From Branchiostoma floridae (Eukaryota > Chordata > Leptocardii > Amphioxiformes > Branchiostomatidae): DNA of 64,000 nt. The stretch's first letter is position 1, and every line of letters begins with the position of its first letter. This document shows, piece by piece, positions 20,830 to 33,800 of this stretch. The stretch is from assembly GCF_000003815.2 (NCBI RefSeq), contig NC_049987.1, positions 16,259,390 to 16,323,389 of the forward strand, given 5' to 3'. The notes beneath the pieces are model-generated. The model was given only the letters and a program-made list of their open reading frames with translations. It had not been told where the DNA came from and ran no database searches. The position numbers and the translations under genes were made by a program.

Positions 20830-21000
20830 TTACCTCCCCGACCGAAGTCAGGTACCCATTTTGACACCTGGGTGAAGTGAGGAATGTCGTGTAAAGTGCC
20901 TTTCCCAAGGGCACAACGTCGGGGCGGGGCACGGTGGGGATCGAACTCAGAACTTCTAGGTTCCGAGCCGAATGCTCTCGCAGTTACACCACGCCTGACA
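20830..21000 (-). mobile_element. tRNA-derived SINE
   Basis: On the minus strand: a tRNA-like head with a box-B match (GAGTTCGATCC at about 20939-20949), then CTTGGGAAAGGCACTTTACA, then GGGTACCTGACTTCGGTCGG. This body is common in SINEs of marine animals. Copies also at 20.5 and 36.2 kb. Confidence 0.7.
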
Positions 21001-24000
21001 CCTTACATTGAAGGCTACGAGTCAACAAAACAATTAAAACCACAGCAGGGCCAACGACAATACAACACGAATTCCAGCTGCAGTGTCAAGGTCAACCACC
21101 AGGAGGCACAAAATCGAACCTGGCCGTCGGAAAACAACACCAACCATCATCGCAACCGCAAAAAATGTTTGGGAGATAAAGCGCCCAACATTGACATCAC
21201 ACACACATGCCCTGTAAACTATACCTCCGTTTTCATGGAGGTAAAAAGTCACCAGTCACCCAGAAGGTCTGCGCAGGACCGAGACTATTGCTATGTGTTT
21301 TGGTTGGACTGTGGGGATCAGGGATGAACCATGACTGCACTAACCCTCGGTCGACGCATGAGATGTAATGCGACCGGAGTAACCTGTAAAATTGCTTAAG
21401 AGATGGAACGTGCGGTTAATGTGTAGTCTGTTAGGCGGGGTTAATCCTCCCCTTAAGGCTAGGCTTCAGAACGCTATGGCTGGATAGGCAGGCGGATACG
21501 GGGTACCTGTATGTGGAGTATGTTTTCCTACGGCACTTCACGTGCTGTGTATTTTTGTGTGCTTATCTGTGGACAGTATATCTCAAGAAGCTGTGAATGG
21601 ATCCTCATGATATTTGGTAGGCGAGTAGTGCTTGTGTAAAGGAAGGACACGTTCGAAAATGATTTATCTGGCGTTTTGTTACGGTACTGCAACAGGCTGT
21701 CTATGTACTAGCATGTGTCTTTGTTTGTGAACAATATAAGGCCACAGCAAGTGAATTTTACGAATGACATCAGCAATAGAATAGCAAACTTTTTTTAACA
21801 TCCGGCCATGGCCAACACACTCTAAATGAAATACAGACTTCTATTAATTCAATCATAAGAAGCCCTTCAGGTCGTAAATAAGCATTTTTGTCGTGTCCTG
21901 ACTGCAAGATGATATTTGCAAGATTTTGCTAGCACCAACACATTTTATAAGAGGGTTATAAAAAAACTTCTGTGTAACCCGAGGCCTGGCAGCATTGCAG
22001 CCAAGACTCTCTCGGAACGACGCCTCCTGTTTGTTAGACGACATTCTGTCCAAACAGCCCAACCCCCGCCAAGAAACGTCACAGGGGTAAAGGTCAGGAC
22101 ACCTTACTTCCAAAAGATCAATGGTTAATGTGCTTGGTACATCCAATAACGTCGCTGTATGTTAGATTGACACTTGTGTTGCGATGTTCAGTCCCCGGCA
22201 AGATGTGTACGTGGAACAAGAAATGCCCCACAAAAGAAGTTGTTGAAGCTCGATTTCCTTTCAAGTGCTTACGGTATCAAGATCGAATTTCGAATTTTGC
22301 TGAAAATTGTTTGCTAAGACAAAAAAAGTTATGAAATATGAGTTTAAAAACCATATGGATGATACAACAATCACAACCATTCCTTGCCCCTCCTGAGAGC
22401 TGATCTGCAGTTGTCTGGTTACTCGGCGAATGGCACGTTTATGGTGTTCTTGACGTCGACGCTAGACAATCAACCATCCAAGTAACTAACCAAACTGATG
22501 AAACTAATCACAGGATCAAGTTCTTGACAGGTCCCGATCAGTGGAAACAACAACGCGAAATTCTCACTTCAAAAAAAATAAGTAGGGCATATTTCTTACC
22601 AACCTTCGTAACCTAATGTCTCCTATCGGATCCGTTACTCCAATTTGATTTATTTGGATTCGCATTTTTTTTCCTAATTTGAAAGAAGAAAAAGTACCCA
22701 CTTTTGCTAGTTCTTACATGAACGAACCACAAATGCGATCGGTGTCACAGCGATCTCGCCCCCTCTAGAGATCTCGCCCCTCCCCCCAGTGATTTCGACC
22801 CCCAAGAAATCGAGCAATCCCGCCCTCGAGATATTTTTCGGTTCGGTGTCAGTTTGCAATTGCAATTGCCTACCTTCAACTCGGAACACACTGCTGACGA
22901 TATCAGCACAGTCATAAATGCTTCCTTGACACAATAGTAAGAAACCTGTAACTGGGTACTACATATCAGGTGCGCTACCTGGTACTATATTGCACTTGGG
23001 AGTAACCTATATGGTGTGTTACCTGGTACCTATATGGCACCTTATTACATTAAGATGTTATACATTGAAAGTCGATACTATATGGTTTGATGCAAAGAAC
23101 CCTTCCATTGAAATGAAAAAGACACCTTTTTGAAGCTGAGGTGAATTTTATTAACAAGTGCATAAAAACAGTGCTATCGCAAACGTATAAATCAACACCA
23201 TCTACGGTACGTGATAAGTCAACTATATGTTTTCACTTTGTCGCAGTATTTTCTTTCTTATGCTGAAAACATTTCCAAAGCACTAATAAAAACATAACTG
23301 AATACTATGTTTCTCATTATGAACACTGTCTACGCGCAAGTTAATATACTTGTTCCTAAATTCTACAAAACACTGGTTAAGTACCAGTCTTGAGAAACAC
23401 ACAGACACAGGTAAACACACCTGTTCCTATTCACTAAAATAACAGTCATATTTTAGGAGAAGCTACCTCCAGATGCATTTAACAGAATGTGCGCTATTCT
23501 AATGAATACCTTATTTGCATAATCAATACAGACACGTCATACATTTTTGTGGTCAGTGGTAGAGACTTCATATTGGACATATAATGTTAGGTTCGCTTGC
23601 AATTGAGGACACGTGACAATGGAATACAAGAGACCCAACCCTCCTTGTCCGAAAAAAGTCCAACTATATTTTTACTATATCATTACGTTAATACTAGTAC
23701 TATGGCTGGAGTTATGTATCAAACTCGTGTACTTATATCATTCTGAAACTGCAGTTTGTGATTTGTACCAAGCAACATCTAAAATATCATTTTAAAAAAT
23801 CCCATCACGCTTTGCGAGGTGTCCAACGCCGCCTGAAAAGTCAAACAGTCAAACCTGTCCTAAGCAACCAACAAACCAACCAACCAAAATTGCTGATGAA
23901 AGGTGGTCACTACCGACAAGTTGGTTGGTTTGATAATTGATGCATGGTATGGTAATCCTAGTTAGAAGGAGAAGAAATAAATGTACACAAGAGAAACTGG

Positions 24001-24608
24001 GGCACTTTGACATTTCCATTTTTGGGTGCTGTTTTATAGTTACCAAGACGTAAAACCCAGAAACTCAGGGTAACAGTGGCGACAGAAATACTCATGTCTG
24101 CTAGCTTCTTTTTCAATTTTGGTTGTTGAGTGGAGGGTGAATCCCCCTTTGGGACTGGTGGTTGCCGACCGACTGCAGGTTGGGTAAGATAGTTGGTTGC
24201 TTGGGAGAGGGTCTTAACTATGTAAAAATGGACTGTTTCAATGTGTCCTCCAAGTAGTTGGTGATATTTAGTAGCTGACAGTCATTTTTAGATTTATTAG
24301 TACCACCCTTTCTCCGGTAGACTTTCCTGAAACTGTCCACGTTTGATATACAACAAGTCTACCGAGGTCATCTAACGCAGGTTATTGCGAAGTGACACAC
24401 AAGATTGAAGTTACGAGTATTAGCAACAATCAGGTTAAAAATGATCAACATAACTTATTAGAATTACGCCCATGTTACGATGGACAGTAATCACCCCTCA
24501 TTTCTGTGTTTGAATAAAAAATGAAAAATATTCGAGCACACGGATTAACATAACTGTTACTATTTACTACTAGGTAACACGCAAGTGTTTACATTTTTGT
24601 CATTTCCT
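21001..24608. other. Non-coding, 3' flank of the giant FN3-like gene
   Basis: No gene supported. ATATCTCAAGAAGCTGTGAA with ATATTTGGTAGG-like words (about 21580-21625) belong to the repeat family seen at 60.85-61.8 kb. Minus-strand AATAAA at about 24293 is a possible end for the giant gene. A short GGTTGGTT-rich hairpin lies at about 23860-23935. Confidence 0.35.
24293..24298 (-). terminator. Candidate poly(A) signal of the giant gene
   Basis: TTTATT on the plus strand, about 310 bases past the stop codon at 24609-24611. Another candidate lies near 23146. Confidence 0.3.
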
Positions 24609-24883
24609 TCATCCACTGCCCAGGTAGGACATCAGGAAACTCTCAGTCGTGTACAGCCCGGCTTGATTGACAGCTGTGATGACGACATAGTGCTCTTTGT
24701 TGATGTCCACACCGTCAAGACGCATCTCGGTCTTCTCCGTTTCTCTCCACTGCATGGCGTCACTTCCGGCTGACGTGGTTCCTATGGAAACCTCGTAAAT
24801 GAGTGAGGAGTTGCTGAGGAACACACCTGTCCAGTCGAACATCATCACTCCCTGTTGGGGCCACCAGCTTTTGAACTCGCTTC
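24609..24883 (-). CDS. Giant gene exon 49, terminal
   Basis: Phase 1 acceptor (CCAACCACAG), stop TGA at 24609-24611. Codes [20 protein letters not shown] and [18 protein letters not shown], ending SYLGSG. The last repeat lacks the usual V-D-x-T-P-P end and no membrane anchor follows. Confidence 0.85.
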
Positions 24884-27800
24884 CTGTGGTTGGGAACGAA
24901 CATACAATGCAGGGATGTCATACAAACTAGTATAACGCTACTTCAACTTTATCCGTGGTGTAACATATGTCCTTTGTTAAAAAAAAAACGTATTACAGAT
25001 ATCAAGTCGACTACCGTGGTTTCAAATTAAAACATTTTTAAATTGTTGCAGTTTGAAACTTCTGCCTGTCGACTTATATCCATAAAACAACGGATAAAGG
25101 TTACCCCGGGGACAAAGGTGAACTAGCGTTATATCGTTGCAAAGTATAGCGCTTTATATCAATACCATGTACCAAAAAGCTTTCGATCAGTCCCTTTTCA
25201 AATTGATATGATCTTAAGCTCGTACCACGTGGTCAAGGTTTGCACATTAGTCGGTATCGATCGCCGCCTTGGTTGATCAAAGAGCCCCGTTGTAGATCGC
25301 CTCAGTGTCCAAAATTCTAACTTTGTCTAAACTCATCGTGCCTGAGAAGAATCTGAGGACTGATCGAATCCTTGGGAAGAGATGAACTTTCATTCAAATG
25401 TATATCATAATCGTCTCTTGGGAAGATTCTCTTCATGAACAACCAACTCCAGATTGACACAGTGTACGAGGGGCGTGCAATAAGTAATGGTCCTGACCCA
25501 CTTCCAGTTGTCTGATCTAAATGAAATTTTGTATGTGTAATAATTCATATCTCTATGGGTTATGTTGCAAAAGACAGCTCTGAACTAATTGTGGTTTCTG
25601 ATTTACTGGTGTTTGAACTTAGTCAGGTGCGAAATGGACCAGGTGTGAAATGGAACCAGTTGAGTGTCGCGCAGTGATCCGGTTTTTGTATTTGAAAGGA
25701 CGCACACCAAAGAAGACTTTTGATGAAATAAATGAAACTTATGGTGATGATGCCCCATCATATGACCTTGTAAAACGCTGGCATCCTGAATTCAAACGTG
25801 GCTGGAAGTCTGTGGAAACAGCTCCCAGACCTGGTCGTCCCTCTTGTGCCATTGATGAGGCATCAGTTGGAGGACCAACCTGGGGTGTCCTACAAAATCG
25901 GTGTCCAGAGCTGCATCAAACGATGGGAGAAATGCATAACTCTGGGTGATTCCTATGAAGAGAAAGACTAATAACTGTGCCAAGTTTCATTAATCTCCTG
26001 CTATGGGAAATGGGTCAGGACCATTACTAATTGCACGCCCCTCGTATGTGTATAACACAGTGTGTTACTTATAAAAATTGCTTCTATTGCAGGTGGCGTT
26101 AGTTTGGCTTGATAATAAGGGAGTAGAGTGTTCGACTTGTACTAGGTAGTCGTGAGTTCGATCCCCGACCTAGTCTTTTTTTATCTATTGGGGTTGTCTC
26201 TTCCGTTAACTTGGTAACTGATTTCCGAGGGAGCTCTTTTAAAATCATACCAAATCGGGATACATAAAAACAATTGCTAACCTAGGATTGAATAAGTCCC
26301 CATTTGCATAACTTACATATCATTATGAACATCTTTGCCTAAGCTACCTGCATGCCAAAAGTGATACATATTCGTCGTCCCTTTCGTCATTTATCCTCTT
26401 TCGAATGTCTTGACAAAAACGGCCCTGCAGTTCCAAAATTAAACTGTTAGGGAGCTCAACCCTGTCCAACCGTGAAAGCTACCTGCCATCAAATGTTAAG
26501 ACCATTGATGTGCATTTGATGTGCAAAAGATATTAATTTAGCTAGCGCATGGTGAATTGCAAAGGCATTGCAAAAAAATGGTAAAGGAAAAAACTGACGG
26601 AGCTTACCCACTACCAGCGGTCGCTCCATCTCCACATAGAACTCAGAGGTGACGTCATGACTGACCATGCCGACGTGATTGACAGCTCGGACGTGTACGT
26701 CATACTTGTTGTAGTTGTGCAGTTGGAGCCCTGACAGGGTTGCGTGAGTCTGTCCGGTCTGACCAACATTGATCCACGGGAAGTCTGTCAAACCAGGGCC
26801 AGTCACACGGCACTATACATAGGAAAAGAACATGTTCAAAGGTGCTCTATGTAAGATTAGGACAATGCAAAAAGTAAATTTTCCTACCATTACTTTACAT
26901 GGTATTAAAGTTGAATCGACCCTATAGCATTGAATGTCAATATTAAGGGAAAGGGGTTGCAACACCGTTACATCATAGGAATATCACTTAAGGTGTGATT
27001 TAAAAACCTTATCTTGGTCCCATGAATTACCAACCTCAAAAAGCTATTCATGAAATGGGACTAAAGCTATTCGAAAAAAGGATGTTCTGGGGTGATGAGG
27101 TAATATTCAGTTGAATTAAGGCAGTATAATTAATCTGTAATTCCATTTACTTAGTCTGTCATTCCATGTCTAGTTACTGACGGGCTATCGTTACCTGGTA
27201 GTTCCGAATGCCGGAAACATCAAAGAAGCCTTCCCATGACAGGTGGATGACGTCAGCAGCAGACTGATGGGAGGCGCGGGTCGGGTAGTAGGACTGGGGC
27301 TCACTCATGGTCTCTACTATGGCGTGGTCACTGATGCAGAGGAAACACACAATTATTGATAAAGAAATAAAAGATGTCACTGAAGAGCTAATCTTCCACT
27401 GGTCCTGACAGAGGAATTAGACACTGTGTACACTATTTACATGTTTAATATACTGGGAAAATTCCACTAGCTATTTCCGACAAGCACAATGAACAGTGGA
27501 CTATAGCTTAATATCCCGTGACACCCGTCCTAATCGCTTCTTAACATTGTCTACGAACATCGGCCGTACTTCCTGATCGCTATAAGGTCGGCCGATTGTA
27601 AGATTAACGGTCGCTCGTATTTTTCGCCTGAAACCCGTGCCCATCACATTGAGCGAGGCTCGTGCGATCGCCTGGGAATACATTTATCACATGGCGCCAC
27701 ATCTTGTACGCGGATGAGGTAAGACAAAACGTTGGTCACAAAAAAAGCAATTATAGTTCAATCAATCTTTAATTACTTAATGGACGGCACGGGTAGAATA

Positions 27801-30800
27801 GATCACAGGAAAGGAATTGTGCGATAAGCTCAGTCCGCATACTACCTCAGGAGCCACAATGTCAGAATTACACGCTCAGTCAAAGGAAGTCTAAATTTGC
27901 AAACAAACTGGAGTCGTGCGAAGCTTGTCCGACCGACGGGCGTACTCCATCCGACTTGCAACCGATGATAAATAAGTCGGTCTATATTCGCCCGACACCT
28001 CAAAGATCATCGGTGACTAAACATCGCGCGTTGATCGAACAATCTCCGGACGTATAGATATATCACTGCCGAAGATATCATTTAGAGCTCGCAGATTCGT
28101 CGTTCGATCGATTTTCGCGTGCATGCTGGGTGAGCGTCGTAGCCGGAAATAAACGGATTCTAGTTCCAGAAGCAGGGTCGCTGTACTACTGTGTAACGGT
28201 TACTACCGTACAACGAATGCTACCGCGTCGCATGATAATTTTATTTTTATTTTTAACGGCACTAATTTGACGTTTTGAACTCAGAAAACACACTCTACCA
28301 ACTATGCTTTCAATGTGTTACAGAAGGCTCTTAATTTCTAGTCATCCCACCTGTCTGGCGGCTGACTGACAATGGTGACGCCGTCTGATGTCACGTGTGA
28401 CGTCATCCCTGCGTAGTTATGACAACGGACAGTGGAGTAGACGGTATCACCGTGGGTCAGGTGACCGGAAAGGTTAAAGGTGGCGCTACAGACTGATGGC
28501 TGCTGGGTAAACTGGTAGGCTTCGGATGACCCTGGACTCAAACCTTGTTGTAAAGGAGAATATCAAAAGTATGTTAATCGGAAGAGAATAAAATATTATT
28601 GAACACACAGTCCTGAAGATCTTGGGAGACAACTCAGTCTTACCTAACGCGACTTCACAGAACTCCACCCCACTCTCAGCATCAGTGACGTTCCAGTGGA
28701 CTGTGATGATCTCGGACTGTTGGAACTCCACGTCCTCTTCCTCGCTGCCGTCCTGAGAAACAACAGAAGTTTAAGAGAATAACGCAACGTTGACATAACG
28801 TAAAGCAGATTCTTTAGCCAAGGGCTTTAGCCAAAGAATTTCGGTGCCAATACAGCTTGATGAAAAGGTTTGCTTGTGTTTGCATACATGCCAGCTGATT
28901 CACCGAGTCGGTAGAGATTCTGTCGGTAGAGATCCCGGTTCAGTCAACAGCGATCGCGACTGGTATTTTAGGAATGTGCAAGTATGGTCACCAATTTATG
29001 AATGATACATGTCAAATTAATTCTGTTGATCTGAAGTGACATTAATAAAAAACGAGATCTTTACAGGCAGAATTGAGTATAGATCCTGATCGTAGTCTGT
29101 CTACAGAGATCTGTGATTCTATCAGATCACAATCTCTACCCTGTCATATGGCTAACCTTGATCCAAGAGATGACAGGAGGTGTCAAGTCCACCTGGATTG
29201 GGTCCGAGTACACAACAGAACGGAGAGCGGCCTCGTTTTCAGCCACAACTGTCACATGAACAAACGATCCATGACTCAGTCTCACGTCTTCATTGTGCGC
29301 ATACGTGTTTCTTCCGACGGTCTTGAAGTCTTGTAGCTGAGTTCCACCTTAAGAAATGAAAAAAAGGAAATAAGAAAATCATTATCTATACAAGTACATT
29401 GTATCATTTTGTGTTTGGGTCACTGTTCAAGCGATGGAAAGCTCGTCTACACGTGAAATTTTGCAAAAAAAATAAAAGGGATTCATTTCTTATCTTGACA
29501 GACAACATTTGTGAGCAAATACAACTAACTTCACCCCCATCTCCCACCCCATGCAAAATGGACTTTTCTAAAAGTGAATTTCCAATAAGTCAAACACCTT
29601 GCAAGAATAGACACTACTTGAAAATGTACTTCGCATATAATCACCCTGGTCAAAAATTGAATTAAAAATAATTGCCCTCACGCAAGAGTGGACCCTTCCA
29701 GTAGTACTCACGTGTAAAATAAACAAGTCCAAAAATACCTTCGCTCATCAAAAGGAATCATTATGAAGTTAAATATTCAGGGCACCCGTATACCAAATGT
29801 TAGATAATTTGGTTGTATTACCAAGGTACACACTTTATTGATTTCGTTGTACTGTGTGCTAAAAGTGTTACCGAATGTCCAGTGCATTCCTATATCAAAT
29901 TTTAAGTCATTTGATTGTAATACCAAAGTACAGGGGCCAAATATACATTTGTGGTCTAAAAATGGCCAGAAAATCTTAAAAAAATATTCATCTCTGCCTT
30001 TGTGCAGGCCATTTGGTCCAGACAAAATGGACAGGAATAGATTTAAAGGTTTGACAGGAGAAAAAACGTCAGGAAAAACAATACATTTCTTCCATACCTG
30101 TGCTATGGGTGAAATGTAATTATGTTAGTCCAGCTATGACTAAATCTATGCTCGTTTATTTGCCAAAACCTCATGTTAAACTTAGGTTGCTAGCTACAAG
30201 CAGTTATAAGTGTGAACATTGTATATGAGCTACCGAACAAAGCCACAAGTGTTTTGAACTGGTATAAAAGATACAAAATTCCATTCAACGTATTGCAATC
30301 AGACAAAGAAGACAGAAAATATACAAATGTTTAAAGATAAATGTTAACTAGAAAGGCCGACATTTGCTTGGGTGCAAATACAGCATATTTCAGCCATACC
30401 CATTCCCACGCAACATTGGACTGTTCCAAGTCACCCCTGCGCAAAAATTAACTGTAAGTTATCCCCAAAAGAGAACTGATATTGTGAATTGATTCCAGGT
30501 CAAAACAGAGCTTGCCCAATATGCCCCGGGCCCATATGAAAGAATATAATATTCCACAGGAGCGCCTATGCATAACTGATTGGTTTTTAGAATCGCGGCA
30601 GCTCCTATTTTTCCGAGAGTGAAAAAAAGCGCATCTTCCATTCAGAATATTTTCATCATGAAATTACATGACGCCATTCAACAATTTCCACTTCGATAAC
30701 TAGGTCTAAGTACCGCCATAATCTCCTTGTGATGTAGGTACATTTATTATTGCAGTGAACTTTTTTTAATCAAGTAGGGCATACGTTTTAATAATTGTCA

Positions 30801-33800
30801 AGCAGGTGCAGGTACTGTGTAGTAGGAGTGTTTTTTTTTTCAAGCTAAAAACTTCAATCTTCTTCTTGTTTTGTATGAGCCATTACATAAACGGAGACGT
30901 CTCGAATTTTTCCAAGAATTTTACCTGGCCCTGTCGCTTCATTTCTTTTCTGAAAAATCTCAGGACCAACAAGTTAACTTGATTTGGCTTTATCTATATA
31001 TTTCATTTTCCTTCGAATTCTTTGTTAAGTATATGCCCCAGCATACCACTGTTAAATCGTTTTACTTTGTATGCAATCAGCCATCGGACGTAATCTTGTC
31101 TGAGTGTTATAATTTCCTGCTCGTGGCGTGCGAGACCTGGAGGATAGGAGTTTCTACCTTGTTCGGGGGTTTCTTTTCGGAGGTCAGTGGTGATATTCTG
31201 GTACTAAGAGTCTTTTATTGGGCTCAAACTCTGGCAGTTTAAAGTTACTTACAATTTGAATGTACAAAGTTAACGTCAAAAAAGAACAACAACAACACTA
31301 GAAGTACCTACATTTGTTCGGGAAAAAATACATGCATTCTCGCCACTGTCAAACTTACGTGTCAGAACTAAACGCAAACTGTCCAATTTTCCCGCGTTTT
31401 CTGCCAAGTAACATTTTCTCGATTGTCTCAACTAACCCCCAAAGTCAAATCTGGCGAAAATGATTGATAGTGCCATGCGAAATGTTGGTAAATTCATCAA
31501 CACAGACTTGTATTCTAACGTTCAATGCACGCGTACCGTCCGCTACCGCTCAAATGACCCTGTCTGAACTCCAAATCCTCGCAAACTACAATTTCAAACC
31601 GGGCACAGGGTAACATATGGCCACTGTGTGGCCACTGTAAGGCTGTAATATGCATCTGTTTGTGTATATACTGGATTGCAAGGCCCCGCTTATGAATATT
31701 AACTAGCATTCGCCTTTCTCGTCGCTGATTGGCTGGCGTCCATAAAGTAATTAACTCTCGCTCTCCCCAGACCGCTGGCACCTGGCACGTGTGGGCTCTG
31801 GGGTCACGGGAGTTCACGGGAGAAGGCCGAAAGAAAACCAATTTACCCTCAGAAAAGTGCAGAAATTAACAATTTGAGATTGGTTTATGCCAAAAATTTT
31901 ACTTGGATCATTTTACCAACTATATAATGCCTATCTACACCAAATTTCAGGTCATTCCATTGTAATTCAAGGGTACAGGGGGCCAAAATATACCGTTTTG
32001 GTCAAAACGTGACCTTTAAACTTCAATAAAATCATTTTAGAGGCAGATATGAAAAAAAAGAGAAAACAGCACCTTGGTATTGACCCATTCTACCCTTGTG
32101 CCAAATTTCAGGTCATTCGGTCCCGGAACGACGGAGATGAATCGATTTGAAGATTTGACAGGAGAAAGAAACATTACGAATACAATATATTTCACCATAC
32201 CATATGTGGTATGGCTGAAATATAAAGATATCACCAAAAGCTCATCTTCACCTCTGACTGTACCGATGGCCAAGCTATAGCCGACTATCGGACTCTCCGG
32301 GTCCACAAAGTCCCAGGCGGCGCGCACGGAGGTCCAGTCGTGGGCGAAGCTGGTCTCCAGGTGGACAGGACTGGTCAGCTGGTTGGTCGGGTTAGGACTG
32401 GCTGGAGGGAGGCGGGATCCCAGTCGCATCTCTTGGACCTGTAGGCATGTAGGGTATTAAGGGGTGCTCTTATTAGGTAAGGGTACCTACAGCAAGAACA
32501 TGACGTTAAGACAACTAAATTCTCCCCATCTGTTATAATTTAAATTTTTATATAGTTTGCATAATACTATCTATCCATGTTTAAAACAAAACTACGCCTT
32601 ATGTTTAAGTTTCAAGAGAGCAATAGATTAGGTAGCAACTCACCAACATGAGTGAAATGCAGAATGATTCCTATCCTGTTAAGTTTGCTGTCTCTAACGC
32701 GGCTATCTCACCGAGCTACGCTAAATTGTGCCAGAACATTTCGCCAAAATTGCGAATTTTCTTCAAATTTCTCATTGTGGTCACACTGACGTGCGATCTA
32801 AGGGTAAAGTAGGTGACCTCTACAAACAAAATGGCCGTACCCGTAATGTCATAGTTAGTCTGTGACCAGAGGGTAACCTCTGGCGACAGACTTTTAGTTT
32901 TGTCACGTTTTCGCGCGTTCGCATCTGTATCTGCATGTACCCATTGTCTGAATCCTATGAGGTTTGGCAGGTCCTCTGTACTGAGGTTGACGATGATGCA
33001 CGTGGGTTTCTTTCGGCGGCAGCTGGTTTTATTATGGATGTTATAAAAATAACACCCCTACAAAATGTTCGTCTTCCGGTGTATTGGTCCAGATCCCCTG
33101 CATGTGGGTCATGACGTAATTTTATATTGTCAAGCAGATGCGTGGTTCTATCTGATCGTCAAAATTATTCACGTTCGCATCTGTATCTGCATGTTCCCGT
33201 TGTCAGATACGTATGTTGTTTGGCAAGTCCTTTGCACTGAGGTTGACGATGATGCACGTTTTTTTTTTCGCAGATGCTGGTTTTATTATGGATGTATAAA
33301 AATATCACCCCTACAATTTGTTCGTCTTACGGTGTTTTGGTCCAGGGCCACTTTGTGTGAGCCTTGCCATAATTAAACATTGCAAGCAGATGCGTGGTTT
33401 CATCTGATCGTCAAAGTAATTCCCGTTCGCATCCGTATCTGCATGTTCCCGTTGTCGGATACGTACGTTGTTTGGCAGATCCTCTGCACTGAGGTTGACG
33501 ATGATGCACTTTTTTTTTTCTCGCGGCTGTTGGTTTTATTATGGATGTATAAAAATATCACCCCTACAATTTGTTCGTCTTACGGTGTTTTGGTCCAGGG
33601 CCGCCTTAACAGTTGTTCACCTTTCTCGAAATATGTTGGATTATGATTTTACCGTACACACAAGTTGACAGTTGTTCACCTTGCTCGAAATATGTCAACA
33701 GCTGTGACCAGCTGCGACCAGCTGGTCATGATATGTTTGTTAACTTTGGTCTACTTTGAATATGACAGTTTTAAATGAACATGGTTGGTACTTTTATTAT

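Larger units (their letters stand above)
29348..32251. other. Long intron of the giant gene
   Basis: 2.9-kb intron with dispersed repeats at both ends. Frames inside (30871-31242 plus; 31515-31841 minus) show no domain, and I do not call them genes. Confidence 0.5.

Noticed and set aside
23860-23935. microRNA hairpin (GGTTGGTT arms)
   Set aside because: The arms are simple tetranucleotide repeats; no miRNA-like stem or conservation can be shown.
26098-26180. Functional tRNA gene
   Set aside because: Box B and a T run are present, but T-arm and acceptor pairing are poor.
30871-31242. 123-codon plus frame in a giant-gene intron
   Set aside because: No motif and AT-driven composition; no matching remnant elsewhere.
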